Shown: one piece after another, positions 1 to 9,433 of the stretch
How positions within the stretch are numbered: position 1 is the first letter of the stretch
Layout of the letters: each line of letters starts with the position of its first letter
NCBI GenBank assembly: GCA_022826505.1
Contig: JAJDUQ010000224.1
Location: forward strand, 1-45,606
DNA from: Gammaproteobacteria bacterium
Lineage (GTDB): Bacteria > Pseudomonadota > Gammaproteobacteria > HK1
Reading direction: 5' to 3'
DNA length: 45,606 nucleotides
The notes under the pieces: generated by a model
What the model was told of the DNA's origin: nothing
The model's input: only the letters and a program-made list of their open reading frames with translations
Databases searched by the model: none
Position numbers and translations under genes: made by a program

Positions 1-435
1 GCCATGACACCTCACCCATCGCTGGAGAGAACATGGCCATTATGCTGAATCCTCCCACGAAAGTTTACGAGAACATTTTTTTCTCAGCCTCCCAACCCCC
101 TGATTCCTCTACTATCCTCCAGCCAGCGGGAATTGCTGAACGCGGGAGCCGGCGTGGGTCGGCGCAGTTCCATGGCTTCGGCGGATCGGATTGGCCGAGG
201 GCTTGATCCGACATCCGGACCGTCGGCGCCGATGGTTTCATCTGCGAAAAGCCCGGAATTGGCGGAAATCGACTGAACACGGATGCGCGTTCGTGGGAAT
301 GACGTGTGTCGCAGGCGGGACGACGCTCGGTGTTGTCGGCGTATCGGTGCATGAATCGTTGAACTTCGTGAAGCGTTGATGCACCTTACCGTACCGAACC
401 TGAAGCCGATCCACTCCTTGGGAGAATACGGGGCC
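1..435. other. Left-edge intergenic stretch, no gene recognised
   Basis: No reading frame here resembles a known protein. An open frame runs from the left edge to about 206 on the plus strand but has no recognisable motif, so it could be the tail of a gene outside the window or chance. Positions 275-304 hold GAACACGGATGCGC followed by TCGTGGGAATGACG, the look of a worn short dispersed intergenic repeat; the first 14 bases recur at 40817-40830. The part around 55-90 is AT-richer than its surroundings. Confidence 0.4.
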
Positions 436-927
436 ATGAAAACGAGGATCCATTCGACGCTAGCCGCCGTCGGTCTGGCAGCCGTGCTGTCCGGCTGCGG
501 ATCGGCGTACTCCGGGTTGACCGCCTCGAGCGGGCTGGGGTCGGATCAGTACCGGCCGGCGGTCGTCGTCGAGCCGGGGAACGAGGCGCGCTACGAGCAG
601 GTGCTGGCCGTCTGCCGCCAAGTGGCCGCGAATCGTCAGGCGACCGCCGCGCAGAAGGCACAGCTCGAAACCCTCACCGGCGTCGTGGAGAGCGCCGGCG
701 TGGGAGCGGCGGCCGGAGCGGCGTACGGCGGCCTTCTGGATAGCGGCGGGTTTGATACCAGCGTCGGTGAAGGCGCGGTGATCGGCGCTACGGCGGGTGC
801 CGTCGGCGGGCTGGTGAGCGCGTTTGCCAGCGGCGCCAATACAACCGCGGACGAGACCAGGCGCATTTTGCTGAACTGTCTGAGAGAGACGTCCAAGGAC
901 GGTACGCTCTGGCAGGTGGTGGAGTGA
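436..927 (+). CDS. Glycine-zipper outer-membrane lipoprotein
   Basis: Predicted 163-residue lipoprotein. It starts with a basic N-terminus and a hydrophobic stretch ending in the lipobox LSGC, so Cys21 should be lipidated and the protein anchored in the envelope. The second half contains alternating Gly/Ala segments (VGAAAGAAYGGLLDSGG and AVIGATAGAVGGLVSAFASG) typical of glycine-zipper proteins that pack or oligomerise in membranes. The ATG at 436 is preferred over an in-frame upstream ATG at 376 because it begins the signal peptide directly and has GGGAGA upstream. It stands alone, about 215 bp before the SDR operon. The precise function is unknown; relatives are annotated only as glycine-zipper or SmpA/YMGG-like lipoproteins. 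Confidence 0.75.
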   Translation: MKTRIHSTLAAVGLAAVLSGCGSAYSGLTASSGLGSDQYRPAVVVEPGNEARYEQVLAVCRQVAANRQATAAQKAQLETLTGVVESAGVGAAAGAAYGGLLDSGGFDTSVGEGAVIGATAGAVGGLVSAFASGANTTADETRRILLNCLRETSKDGTLWQVVE

Positions 928-1141
928 TTCGCGTCCCGGAGAGCCGGCTCGCGATCGTCTGACGACTCCACCGCGAGGGCCGGATCCGCATCAGGCCCCG
1001 TTCCGTCATCGGTCGGGACACCCATCGTGAATGTAGTGGACGTCGCCGCGGCGCCATGGCCCGTGGCGTCGTGTCGATAACGGCCGGCGCTCGTGTCACG
1101 ACCGCGTCGTGCCGCGGCATCGAAATACGGGGGAAGCGGGA

Positions 1142-1900
1142 ATGAGCGGAAACGGAAGGGTCGCGATGATCACCGGTGCCGGCACCGGCGTCGGTCGGGC
1201 CTGCGCGCTCGCGATGCTGCGCGAGGGATGGTCGGTGGTGCTGGCGGGGCGCCGCCCCGAGCCCCTCGCGAAGACGAAGGCCGACGCGGGGGCGAATGGC
1301 GAACAGGTGCTGGCGGTGCCGGCCGACGTCAGTGATCCGGTATCGGTCGAGGCGCTCTTCGCGAGGACGAAGGAGGTGTTCGGCCGACTCGACTTCCTGT
1401 TCAACAACGCCGGGGTCAACGCGCCCGGAATCCCGATGGAGGAGCTCACCGTCGAGCAGTGGCGGTACGTCGTCGACGTCAACCTGACCGGCGCCTTCCT
1501 GTGTACCCGCGAGGCATTCAAGCTGATGAAGAGCCAGACGCCGAGAGGCGGACGAATCGTGAACAACGGCTCGATCTCCGCCCACGCTCCGCGGCCCAAC
1601 TCCGCGCCCTACACCTCTACCAAGCACGCGATCACGGGGCTCACCAGGAGCACCTCGCTCGATGGGCGCAAGTACGATATCGCGTGCGGGCAGCTCGACA
1701 TCGGCAACGCCCTGACCGAGATGGCGGCGCGGATGGCCGACGGAGTGCCTCAGGCGAACGGGGAGATCGTGGCCGAGCCGCTCATGGAGCCGGACAACGT
1801 GGCCCGGGCGCTGGTGTGCATGGCGAGCCTCCCGCCCGAAGCCAACGTGCAGACCCTGACCGTCATGGCGACCAAGATGCCGTTCGTGGGGCGCGGATAG
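1142..1900 (+). CDS. Short-chain dehydrogenase/reductase (SDR)
   Basis: Classical SDR of 252 residues, a cytoplasmic NAD(P)-dependent oxidoreductase. The N-terminal Rossmann motif is [12 protein letters not shown] follows strand beta-4, the catalytic Ser lies in NGSIS, and the Tyr/Lys pair is YTSTK. The ATG at 1142 is chosen over one at 1109 because it places the first beta strand (RVAMITG) where SDRs normally have it and has GGGAAGCGGG just upstream. The stop is 6 bp before the GMC oxidoreductase gene, so the two are probably co-transcribed; the pair may oxidise one alcohol in two steps, but the substrate cannot be read from the sequence. Confidence 0.85.
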   Translation: MSGNGRVAMITGAGTGVGRACALAMLREGWSVVLAGRRPEPLAKTKADAGANGEQVLAVPADVSDPVSVEALFARTKEVFGRLDFLFNNAGVNAPGIPMEELTVEQWRYVVDVNLTGAFLCTREAFKLMKSQTPRGGRIVNNGSISAHAPRPNSAPYTSTKHAITGLTRSTSLDGRKYDIACGQLDIGNALTEMAARMADGVPQANGEIVAEPLMEPDNVARALVCMASLPPEANVQTLTVMATKMPFVGRG

Positions 1901-1906
1901 CGCGTC

Positions 1907-3541
1907 ATGCCGAGCGAGGATGTCTTCGACTTCGTGGTCGTCGGTACCGGAACCGCCGGCGCCACGATCGTCAACCGCCTGAGTGCGGACGGGCGGCATC
2001 GGGTGTGCGCGCTCGAGGCGGGAGGACGGGACTGGAACCCGTTCATCCACATCCCGGCCGGATTCATGAAGACGATGACCGATTCGTCGGTCAACTGGCT
2101 CTACGAGGCCGAGCCGGGCGAGGGCACCGCGGGACGCCGGATCGCGCAGCCCCGGGGGAAGACGTTCGGGGGATCGAGCTCCATCAACGGTCATGTCTAC
2201 AACCGTGGCCAGCGCATGGACTTCGACACTTGGGCGCAGCTCGGCAACCGCGGCTGGAGCTATGCCGACGTGCTCCCCTACTTCAGGCGCAGCGAATGCC
2301 GCATCGGCCCGGGCGACGACCGGTTCCGGGGCCGCGAGGGCGAGTTCGTGGTCGAGGACCTCGACTGGCGCCATCCGCTGTGCGAAGCGTTCATCGCCGG
2401 GGCCGCGAGCGTCGGGATTCCGCGCAACCCGGACTACAACGGGGAGCGGCAGGAAGGGGTCGGCTACTTTCAGCGTAGCATCCACCGCAACCGCCGGATG
2501 AGCACCGCGCGGGCCCACCTGCGCCCCGCCATGCAGCGGCGCAACGTCGACGTGCGCTCGCACGCCCACGCCGCGCGGGTCGTGTTCGAAGGAAATCGCG
2601 CGCTCGGCGTGGAGTTCCTGCGCGGGGGCGAGCGCCGGGTGGTGCGCGCGGCGCGCGAGGTGATCGTCGCGGGCGGCGCCATCAACTCGCCTCAGCTCCT
2701 GCAGCTCTCGGGGGTCGGTCCCCCCGGCCTGCTCGGCGAGCTCGGGATTCCCGTGCGCAGGGCGTTGCCCGGAGTCGGGGAGAACCTGCGCGACCACTAC
2801 GCGATTCGTACCGCCTTCCGGGTCGAGGGCGCGCAGACCATCAACGAGCGTGCGCGGGGCTGGCGGCTCGGGGTGGAGGTGCTGAAGTACTTCGCGCTCG
2901 GCACCGGAATTCTCACCCTCCAGCCGACCCTGGTGCACTGCTTCTGGAAGTCCAACGAGGCGCTGGAAGGCGCGGACCTGCAGATGACCTTCACTCCCGC
3001 GAGCTACAAGCGCGGTGTGCAGTCGACCCTCGACGACGAGCCGGGCGCCACGGTCGCGGTGTGGCAGCACCGGCCGGAGAGTCGCGGACACGTCAGGGCC
3101 CGGAGCGCGAACCCGCTCGAGAAGCCGCTCATCCAGCCCAATTACCTGGCCGACGAGATGGACCGGCGGGTGATCGTCGACGGCATCAAGCTCGCGCGCC
3201 GGCTCATGCGCACCGAGCCGCTCGCGCCGTTCTTCGTCGAGGAGGCGCTGCCCGGTGACGAGGTGCGGACCGACGGGGAGATTCTGGACTTCGCCCGCGG
3301 GATCGGCACCACCGCGTTCCACGTGATGGGGACCTGCGGCATGGGCCCGGCGACGGACCCGCTGGCCGTCGTCGACGAGCGGCTCCGCGTGCACGGGACC
3401 GAGGGGCTGCGGGTGGCGGACGCTTCGGTGATGCCGCGCATGACCTCGGCCAACTGCAACGCCGCGGTGCTCATGATCGCAGAGAAGGCGGCGGACATGA
3501 TTCTCGATCGATCTCCTCCGGAGCCGGCGGCGCTGCCTTGA
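1907..3541 (+). CDS. GMC-family FAD oxidoreductase
   Basis: Glucose-methanol-choline oxidoreductase of 544 residues. The FAD-binding GTGTAG is at residues 13-18, followed by LEAGG and the GMC signature around [14 protein letters not shown]. Near the C-terminus [10 protein letters not shown] carries the catalytic His, and [14 protein letters not shown] carries the Asn partner. These enzymes oxidise primary or secondary alcohols to carbonyls and pass electrons to quinone or oxygen. It is much less like BetA than the second GMC gene at 9434. It follows the SDR by 6 bp and its stop overlaps the next start in TTGA, so SDR, GMC and exporter form one operon. The substrate is unknown. Confidence 0.88.
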   Translation: MPSEDVFDFVVVGTGTAGATIVNRLSADGRHRVCALEAGGRDWNPFIHIPAGFMKTMTDSSVNWLYEAEPGEGTAGRRIAQPRGKTFGGSSSINGHVYNRGQRMDFDTWAQLGNRGWSYADVLPYFRRSECRIGPGDDRFRGREGEFVVEDLDWRHPLCEAFIAGAASVGIPRNPDYNGERQEGVGYFQRSIHRNRRMSTARAHLRPAMQRRNVDVRSHAHAARVVFEGNRALGVEFLRGGERRVVRAAREVIVAGGAINSPQLLQLSGVGPPGLLGELGIPVRRALPGVGENLRDHYAIRTAFRVEGAQTINERARGWRLGVEVLKYFALGTGILTLQPTLVHCFWKSNEALEGADLQMTFTPASYKRGVQSTLDDEPGATVAVWQHRPESRGHVRARSANPLEKPLIQPNYLADEMDRRVIVDGIKLARRLMRTEPLAPFFVEEALPGDEVRTDGEILDFARGIGTTAFHVMGTCGMGPATDPLAVVDERLRVHGTEGLRVADASVMPRMTSANCNAAVLMIAEKAADMILDRSPPEPAALP

Positions 3542-4437
3542 CGCCGGAGGATCGGGTCGCGCGCCCGCGGCTCGTCACGCCCGAGACCGCCATCGCGGTC
3601 GCCGGAGCGGTGTGGGGTCTGTACTGGATCCCGGTGCGCCACATGCAGGCGGAGGGTGTGGGTGCGGTCTGGTTCACCCTCGGCCTCTTCGTCGTGGCGC
3701 TCGTGCTCTTTCTCCCCGTCGTCGTCCGGTACCCGGCCGCCCGGACCGTGCTCACACCGCGCATGCTGGTGACCGGTCTGCTCACCGGCGGGGCGTTCGT
3801 CCTCTACACCGTGTCGATCGTCCTCACCGAGGTCGTCGCCGCAATCCTGCTCTTCTACATGAGCCCGGTGTGGGCAACCGTGCTCGGGTGGGTGCTGCTC
3901 GGCGAACGGTTCACCGTGTCTCGTCTCGCCGCGCTGGCGCTGGGTCTTGGCGGGCTGTGGGTGGTGCTCGGCAGCGAGAGCGGGATGCCCTTGCCTCGCA
4001 ATGCCGGCGACTGGTGCGCGTTCGCCGCCGGCGTGATGTGGGCGCTCGGCACCTTGCGCGTGCACCAGGACGCCGCGACGTCGTCGGCCGCGCACGCCGT
4101 GGCCCTCTTCGTCGGAGGCACGGTGGTGATCGTGGTCGTCGCGCTGCTGCCGGACGTGGCCGGCCCCGCGCCGGCCGTGACCGCTCCGGCGGCGGCGATC
4201 ATCCTGGGCATGGCGGTGGTGAGCGTGACGAGCTCGTGGGGAATCCTGTGGGGAGCGCGACTGCTCAGCCCGGGTCGCGCGGGGCTGCTGCTGATGATGG
4301 AGGTGATCACGGGGCTGGCCTCCGCCGCGGTACTGGTCGACGAGCCGTTCGGTACCGCTCAGGTCGTGGGATCGGTGCTTATCGCCGGTGCCGTTCTGGT
4401 CGAGGTCCTGCCGGCGGCGGGGCGGCATCGCGCTTGA
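3538..4437 (+). CDS. EamA/DMT-family membrane transporter
   Basis: Integral membrane protein of 299 residues with about ten hydrophobic helices arranged as two EamA repeats, typical of drug/metabolite transporters (RhaT/YdcZ-like). A repeat signature is visible in LYYM-like and [21 protein letters not shown] at the end of the first half, and [20 protein letters not shown] in the second. The TTG start at 3538 overlaps the GMC stop by four bases (TTGA), which indicates translational coupling. Its probable role is import of the operon's substrate or export of its product; the direction cannot be told from sequence. Confidence 0.82.
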   Translation: MTPEDRVARPRLVTPETAIAVAGAVWGLYWIPVRHMQAEGVGAVWFTLGLFVVALVLFLPVVVRYPAARTVLTPRMLVTGLLTGGAFVLYTVSIVLTEVVAAILLFYMSPVWATVLGWVLLGERFTVSRLAALALGLGGLWVVLGSESGMPLPRNAGDWCAFAAGVMWALGTLRVHQDAATSSAAHAVALFVGGTVVIVVVALLPDVAGPAPAVTAPAAAIILGMAVVSVTSSWGILWGARLLSPGRAGLLLMMEVITGLASAAVLVDEPFGTAQVVGSVLIAGAVLVEVLPAAGRHRA

Positions 4438-4729
4438 AACCATGATCGAAGGCCCGTCGGAGTCCGGCCGCGCTCCAGCATTCCCGACGGTGGATTCGGT
4501 TTCGTACCGCGCGCGGGGCAAGGCGAGTCGAGGACGGCTGCAACCGTCCGGTCCGACCGATGTCGTGTGGTCCGCACGCGCCGGTGGATCCCGGCAAGCA
4601 ATGGCACCTCGTCTTCCGGTCTCCCGCTTCGTCGCCTTGCCAATCCGGTCACCTCCACGCCCTCGCGTCGCGAATCGGTGAAACGTTCGGGTCAGGAAGC
4701 GGACGTCGTGGCCTGGGAAGGGAATGCCT
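4438..4729. other. Convergent intergenic region with a recurrent 12-mer
   Basis: Gap between the convergent transporter and oxidoreductase genes. No plausible coding frame. It contains GCGAATCGGTGA at 4670-4681, which recurs exactly at 6437-6448 and 45000-45011, each time outside genes. Confidence 0.4.
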
Positions 4730-5710
4730 TCAGGCGACGGCCTCCTCGAGCAACGCCACGTTGCGCGCGCCTTCCTCCCCGTTGACCTCCGGGTCGCGGT
4801 CTTCGCGTACCGAGGCGGCGAAGTCCTCCACTTCGCCGGTGTAGGGGTCGACCGGTTCGAACGCGTGCTCGCCCTCGTGGGTCACGATGCGGCCCGCGCC
4901 GTAGCGTCCGAGGGTGTCGTCGAACAGCGCGTAGCCGTCGCTGCCGTAGACCTCCATGCGTCTGGGCGCGTCGAAGAGCACCGACGTGCAGATCTCGGCC
5001 GTGGCGCCGGATTCGAACTCCAGTGCGAGGAGCGCCGTTTCGTCGTGCGGGCCGTGGAAGACGTTTCGGGTGATGACGGGGGTGAGGCGCGTCACCTCGC
5101 CGCACGAGGGCATCATGTACCAGCGCACCTGGTCGAGGCAGTGGGTGCCGACCGCAGCGAGCCCCCACCAGCGCCCGACCTCGGAACGGGCGCGCCAGTT
5201 CGAGGCGTCCGGAGCCCGCATCGTCCATTGGGCGCGCATGTGGCGCAGAGTGCCGAACCGGCCGGCCTGCGCGGCTGCGGCGAGGTCCCGGTGTCCGCGA
5301 TGCCAGCGCATGTGGTACGCGATGCCGAGTCTGACGCCGGCGTCCCGGCACGCTGCGGTCATCCGCTCGGCGTCGGCCGTGGTGGTCGCCATCGGCTTCT
5401 CGCAGAACACGTGCTTGCCGGCTCCCGCCGCCGCGATGCACTGCTCGGCGTGCAGGGCGTCGGCGGACGCGATGATGACCGCGTCCAGTTCGGGATCGGC
5501 GAGCAGCGCATCGAGATCGGTGTGCGCGGGCCTCGGGGACCCGGCGCCGTGGCGTTCGGCAAAGTCGCGTGCGCGTCCGGCGTCGCGGCTCAGCACGCTC
5601 CAGAACTCTGCGCCGGCCGCGTTCTTCACCGCCGGCGCAAGTGCGGTCTCGGCGATTCCTCCGGTCGCGATCATCGCGAATCGAAGGGGGCGATGGGTGT
5701 CTTCGGACAT
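4730..5710 (-). CDS. Gfo/Idh/MocA-family oxidoreductase
   Basis: NAD(P)-dependent dehydrogenase of 326 residues. The N-terminal Rossmann domain begins RFAMIATGGIAE, which is slightly off the usual GxGxxG; FCEKPMATT is the conserved EKP motif whose Lys is catalytic. In the C-terminal half GTHCLDQVRWY supplies the usual His and acidic residue of the active site. The family oxidises sugars, inositols and related polyols. The ATG at 5710 has a clear GAGGAGACC Shine-Dalgarno. It reads toward the EamA transporter and is separated from the upstream cyclotransferase by about 130 bp. The exact substrate is not readable. Confidence 0.85.
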   Translation of the reverse strand: MSEDTHRPLRFAMIATGGIAETALAPAVKNAAGAEFWSVLSRDAGRARDFAERHGAGSPRPAHTDLDALLADPELDAVIIASADALHAEQCIAAAGAGKHVFCEKPMATTTADAERMTAACRDAGVRLGIAYHMRWHRGHRDLAAAAQAGRFGTLRHMRAQWTMRAPDASNWRARSEVGRWWGLAAVGTHCLDQVRWYMMPSCGEVTRLTPVITRNVFHGPHDETALLALEFESGATAEICTSVLFDAPRRMEVYGSDGYALFDDTLGRYGAGRIVTHEGEHAFEPVDPYTGEVEDFAASVREDRDPEVNGEEGARNVALLEEAVA

Positions 5711-5841
5711 GGTCTCCTCGCAGGATGTCGGTTTCGGATGGTGTTCGGTTCCCGATCCATTCGACCGGGCATCGTTCGAATCAGGGGCTCGGTGTCGTCG
5801 GCGTCAGGCTCGGCTTGCCGTGCAAGTTCGCGTGCATGCGA

Positions 5842-6336
5842 TCACTCTTTCGGTGTCGTGCCGCGGTGGTCGTCGACGACAATTTCGATGCTTTCAATCT
5901 CCCGGATGTAGTCGGCGGGCAGTCCATGCTCGCGGGCGCCGCGAACGACGTGGTCCTTGTACCAGTCTCGGGGATGCAGGGCGGGGTCCGTCCTGTCCGG
6001 GTTCGCATGGTAGGTGAGAGCGAGGCGCTCGCCTTCGTCGGTGACGATCCGCACCTCCTTCTCGAAGTAGCCGACGCCCAGGCCCTCGACCGCGTCGAGC
6101 GCGGGCTTCTCGATTCGCGCGATATCGTACAGCACGCCCCACACGACGCTCGGTGTGTCCGTGGGCACGATGTCGCACTTGCCGGAACCGTCCCGGCCGC
6201 GCTTGTGCCAGCTCAAGCGGTGGTGCAGCAACCTGCCCCGGCCGCGCGGGCGCGCGGACGGGACCCGTGCCCGCAGCCGTGCGCTCGACAGGTTGGAGCC
6301 GTAGGCGAAGTAGAGATACGTGTGCTCTGCATTCAT
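5842..6336 (-). CDS. Gamma-glutamylcyclotransferase-like (AIG2/GGCT fold)
   Basis: Protein of 164 residues with the GGCT-fold signature. YFAYGSNL near the N-terminus forms the substrate-binding loop, and the Glu in DAVEGLGVGYFEKEV sits where the catalytic general base lies. GGCT enzymes release 5-oxoproline from gamma-glutamyl amines or dipeptides. The frame stays open upstream to 6546, but the ATG at 6336 places YFAYGSN at the usual distance from the N-terminus and the upstream part looks non-coding. A cytoplasmic role in glutathione or gamma-glutamylamine turnover is inferred from the family. Confidence 0.8.
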   Translation of the reverse strand: MNAEHTYLYFAYGSNLSSARLRARVPSARPRGRGRLLHHRLSWHKRGRDGSGKCDIVPTDTPSVVWGVLYDIARIEKPALDAVEGLGVGYFEKEVRIVTDEGERLALTYHANPDRTDPALHPRDWYKDHVVRGAREHGLPADYIREIESIEIVVDDHRGTTPKE

Positions 6337-6457
6337 TCGGATCGACTCGACCGCGGGATTCACCGCATCGGTGGGCGTTTCACGACGATGGGTCGGATGT
6401 GGGTCTGACTCGCAAGTTTCGCTGACTCCCGGTTTCGCGAATCGGTGAGAGACGGGG

Positions 6458-7699
6458 TTATGCACCCAGCGGGAATCGCACCTCGAAGCATGATCCGGCG
6501 GGTTCGTTCGGGCGGTGCTCGACGGTCGCCTGGTGCCGCTCCGCAATCATCTTCACCAGATGAAGCCCGAGACCGACGCCCGTGCCGGTTTCGCGCACCT
6601 GGGTGACGCGGTAGAACGGGTCGAAGATGCGCCGTCGTTCGATCTCGGGGATACCTGGACCGCGGTCGCAGATCCGAAGCAGCACGCCGGCGTCGTCGCT
6701 TCGCACCGATGCGTCAATCGCCGTTCCCGCACCGTGGCGATGGGCGTTCTCGAACAGGTTGCGCACCAGGTGTCGCAGCAGCCGGCGGTCTCCGGGGATG
6801 TTCATCGCTTCTCCCGACACGACGGCGCCGACTCGCGCGCCTTCCTCGGCGGCCAGCGCCAGGAGATCGACCGGCTCCGCCGTATCCAGGTCGTCCGACA
6901 TCTGCAGTCGGCTGGCGAGCAGCAGCTCGTTGATGAGGCTGTCGAGCTCCAGCACGTCCCGCTCGATGCGTTCGCGCAGCTCCGGGCGCGGCGCGGTGGC
7001 CAGCAACTCGATTGCCATCCGCATGCGCGCCAGCGGACTGCGCAGCTCGTGCGACGCCGAGGCGAGCATGGTGCGCTGCACCGAGACGAGCGACTCGATC
7101 CGCGCCGCGGCGCGATTGAAGCTCTTCGCGAGCGCCGCGACCTCGTCCGAGCCCTCGACGTCGACCCGGGCGCCGAGGTCGCCGGCGCCGAGCGCGTCCA
7201 CCCGCGTCTGGAGTCGTTCGAGCCGGCGGGTGATCCGTCGCGCAAGGGGCCAGGCGCCGATGGCGACGATGACCGCCAGCACCACGAGCAACCCGAGCAG
7301 ACGGCGGGGTGGGTGCCGGTGGATCTGGGCCGACAGCCACCGGCCGTCCGGCAGTCGAAGCAGGAAGACCGGGCCGCTGTCGCCTCCGTGCCAGTCGCCC
7401 GAAATCTGCTCGGGCTCCGGCGGCGGCGGGACCGGCGCTCCCGCCGACGCGATCAGGACCCGGTCGTTGCGGTAGAGCGCGAGGCGGAGCCGAAAGTCCT
7501 CCGAAAGCTGCCGGAGGGTGGCATCGAGCGCGGCCGGAGTCTCGGGCAGCGCCCGCGCGACGAGACGGGCCACGGTGTCGAACTGATGGGGAGGCTCGTC
7601 GTCGTGAGAACGCAGCATCCAGCCGATCGCGACGACCGCGCCGAACACCACGATGATCGCGACGAAGTGAAGATAGATGCGGAAGTAGAGCCGTCTCAC
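6458..7699 (-). CDS. Sensor histidine kinase, CpxA/RstB-like
   Basis: Membrane kinase of 413 residues. Order: transmembrane helix near residues 8-29, periplasmic sensor of about 100 residues, second helix LLGLLVVLAVIVAIGAW, HAMP linker, HisKA box ASHELRSPLARMRM with the phospho-accepting His, then ATPase motifs NLFENAHRHG, DRGPGIP and GTGVGLGLHLVK. The start is GTG at 7699. The partner regulator gene lies upstream on the same strand, and a Spy/CpxP-like gene precedes both, so this is probably an envelope or metal stress sensor tuned by that periplasmic protein. The link is from gene order and domain style, not from a recognised ligand site. Confidence 0.88.
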   Translation of the reverse strand: MRRLYFRIYLHFVAIIVVFGAVVAIGWMLRSHDDEPPHQFDTVARLVARALPETPAALDATLRQLSEDFRLRLALYRNDRVLIASAGAPVPPPPEPEQISGDWHGGDSGPVFLLRLPDGRWLSAQIHRHPPRRLLGLLVVLAVIVAIGAWPLARRITRRLERLQTRVDALGAGDLGARVDVEGSDEVAALAKSFNRAAARIESLVSVQRTMLASASHELRSPLARMRMAIELLATAPRPELRERIERDVLELDSLINELLLASRLQMSDDLDTAEPVDLLALAAEEGARVGAVVSGEAMNIPGDRRLLRHLVRNLFENAHRHGAGTAIDASVRSDDAGVLLRICDRGPGIPEIERRRIFDPFYRVTQVRETGTGVGLGLHLVKMIAERHQATVEHRPNEPAGSCFEVRFPLGA

Positions 7700-7874
7700 G
7701 CGGGCAAATCCCGATATTGGTCACCTGGAGGTTTTTCGACGGCCCGGAGCGTCGGTGATCCGAGGATCGGCCGGGGAATGACGTCCGCCCGAACCGCCGA
7801 AGCATCCGTCGGGACCGTCGGGAGAACGGTATTGGGGCACACCCGCAATCTCGCCGCTCGCGATGCGTGTCCGC

Positions 7875-8576
7875 TCAATCCTGCTCCGACGCGAAGACGT
7901 ATCCGGCGCCCCGTACGGTGATGATGCGACGGGGATGGCGCGGGTCGTCCTCGATCGCGGCGCGGATCCGGGATACGTGAACGTCGATGCTGCGGTCGAA
8001 CGCCTCGAGCGTCTCGCCGCGAAGCCGGTCCATCAGTTGCTCGCGCGACATCACCCGGCCGGCGTTCGCGGCAAGCGCGTGCAACAAGTCGAACTGGTAG
8101 CCGGTCAGCGTGCGCGGCGTGTCGCCGAGAGTGACCTTGCGCGACGCCGGATCGATCTCCAGCCGCCCGAAGCGCATCACCTCCTGGGCGCTCGCCCGCG
8201 CACCGGCGCTGCGGCGAAGAATCGCCCGGATCCGCGCGAGGAGCTCGCGGGGGTTGAACGGCTTGGGGAGATAGTCGTCGGCGCCGAGCTCCAGACCGAC
8301 GATCCGATCGGTGTCGTCGCCCCGCGCGGTCAGCATCAGCACCGGCACGTCGGAGCTGGTCCGGATCCGCCGGCACACCTCGAAGCCGTCCAGATCGGGC
8401 AGCATCACGTCGAGGATCACGGCGTCCGGCTTCGCGCGCGCCAGGGCGGCGAGCCCGGAGGCCGCATCGTGCGCGGCATCGACCTGCATGCCGGCCGCGC
8501 CACGCAGGTACTCGCCGACCATCGACGCGAGGCTCGCATCGTCCTCGATCATCAGAATCCGATCCGTCATGGCCAT
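7875..8576 (-). CDS. OmpR-family response regulator, CpxR-like
   Basis: Two-domain regulator of 233 residues. The receiver domain has the acidic pocket Glu11-Asp12-Asp13, phosphorylation site Asp56 in ILDVMLPD, Thr83 in MLTARG and Lys105 in PKPF. The C-terminal winged helix ends in the typical SIDVHVSRIRAAIE and VRGAGYVF. The start may be the ATG at 8576 or the second one at 8570 (MTDR), which fits the family equally well. A gap of about 175 bp separates it from the kinase gene downstream. An 11-bp inverted repeat lies between it and the upstream Spy-like gene. Confidence 0.9.
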   Translation of the reverse strand: MAMTDRILMIEDDASLASMVGEYLRGAAGMQVDAAHDAASGLAALARAKPDAVILDVMLPDLDGFEVCRRIRTSSDVPVLMLTARGDDTDRIVGLELGADDYLPKPFNPRELLARIRAILRRSAGARASAQEVMRFGRLEIDPASRKVTLGDTPRTLTGYQFDLLHALAANAGRVMSREQLMDRLRGETLEAFDRSIDVHVSRIRAAIEDDPRHPRRIITVRGAGYVFASEQD

Positions 8577-8618
8577 ACTGTAGCGTGTCGTTGGCGTCCG
8601 GACTCGCGTCGGGGCCGC

Positions 8619-8656
8619 GGCCGGGCCCGCTCGCCGTCGGGCGGTCGGGCCCGGCC
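8619..8656 (-). terminator. Inverted repeat between spy-like and regulator genes
   Basis: Perfect 11-bp arms GGCCGGGCCCG (8619-8629) and CGGGCCCGGCC (8646-8656) with a 16-nt loop. There is no T-run, so it is more likely an attenuator or mRNA-processing hairpin than a full intrinsic terminator. It could let the periplasmic protein be made in excess over the regulator and kinase. Confidence 0.45.
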
Positions 8657-8688
8657 ACGGATGCCGATGCGGCCGCCGAGCGCGAGGC

Positions 8689-9243
8689 TCAGTGCCGGTG
8701 CTCCTCGAACCTCTCGACGAGCTGTTGCCGCTGCTCCGTATCGAGCACCCCGGCGATCGCGACGGTGGCGTCCAGCAGCCGGGCCGTCGCCTTCTCCGCC
8801 AGCGCGAGCTCCGCGGTGCGGATCCGCTCCAGATCGGCGCGATCGATCTGCGGGCGCGCCAGCTCGGCCATCAGATCGCGCCGGTGCGCCTGGTGCTCGG
8901 CTCGCATCGGGAAGATGTCGTCCACCACCCCGGCGAGAATCGCGTCGATGCGCTCCTGCTGCTCCTCGGTGGCGTCCACCTTGCCGAGCGCCCACGCGGA
9001 GGCCTGCTGCAGCCGCTCGGTCACATGGGCGGCATCGGTCGCGTGGCCGTGCCAGTGATGCCGGAATCCGTGACCCCATCCCCCGTGTGCGCCCGCATCC
9101 ACCGCGATCGTGGTGAGCGCTCCGCCGGCGGCGCCAAGCCCGAGCAGGGCCAGCGCCACGATCCACCCGCGTGCCCGGCGTTGCCCGCGTTGCCGGCCCG
9201 GACCGGTGTCCTCGCCCGCATCTCGTTGCGTGTCTTCCGTCAT
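8689..9243 (-). CDS. Spy/CpxP-like periplasmic protein with His-rich segment
   Basis: Protein of 184 residues: a charged N-terminus, one hydrophobic helix at about 27-48 (uncleaved anchor or signal), then a His-rich run with seven His between residues 53 and 73 (for example FRHHWHGH), then a helical region with [14 protein letters not shown] and [17 protein letters not shown], the degenerate LTxxQ-type repeats of Spy/CpxP/ZraP proteins. The family acts as periplasmic chaperones or metal-binding modulators of two-component sensors. The start at 9243 has GGAGAGGAAA upstream. Metal binding is inferred from the histidines; Zn, Cu or Ni cannot be told apart. Confidence 0.8.
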   Translation of the reverse strand: MTEDTQRDAGEDTGPGRQRGQRRARGWIVALALLGLGAAGGALTTIAVDAGAHGGWGHGFRHHWHGHATDAAHVTERLQQASAWALGKVDATEEQQERIDAILAGVVDDIFPMRAEHQAHRRDLMAELARPQIDRADLERIRTAELALAEKATARLLDATVAIAGVLDTEQRQQLVERFEEHRH

Positions 9244-9376
9244 CGTTTCCTCTCCTGTCGTCGTGCCGGTCGCCGATCGACCAGCCTCGGGACGAGACGA
9301 TAGGAAAGGAGTCTTTCCGGACGTTGTCTCGCAGGTAAAGTTTTGTTGCCGCGGGATGACGGCCGCATCGCGCCGC

Positions 9377-9382
9377 TATACT
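9377..9382 (+). promoter_or_regulatory. Possible -10 element for betA
   Basis: TATACT matches the sigma-70 -10 consensus at five of six bases and stands out in this GC-rich region between the divergent spy-like and betA genes. The -35 side is weak (GATGAC-like at about 9355). A start near 9389 would give a leader of about 45 nt. Confidence 0.4.
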
Positions 9383-9433
9383 TTCCGGAGCCTTCCGGGT
9401 CAGGCCGGGAGCCGGATCGAGGGGAACGCAACC

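Noticed and set aside
788..3394. Open frame of 868 codons on the minus strand
   Set aside because: Antisense shadow of the SDR and GMC genes, which have full family motifs; its own translation has no recognisable domain.
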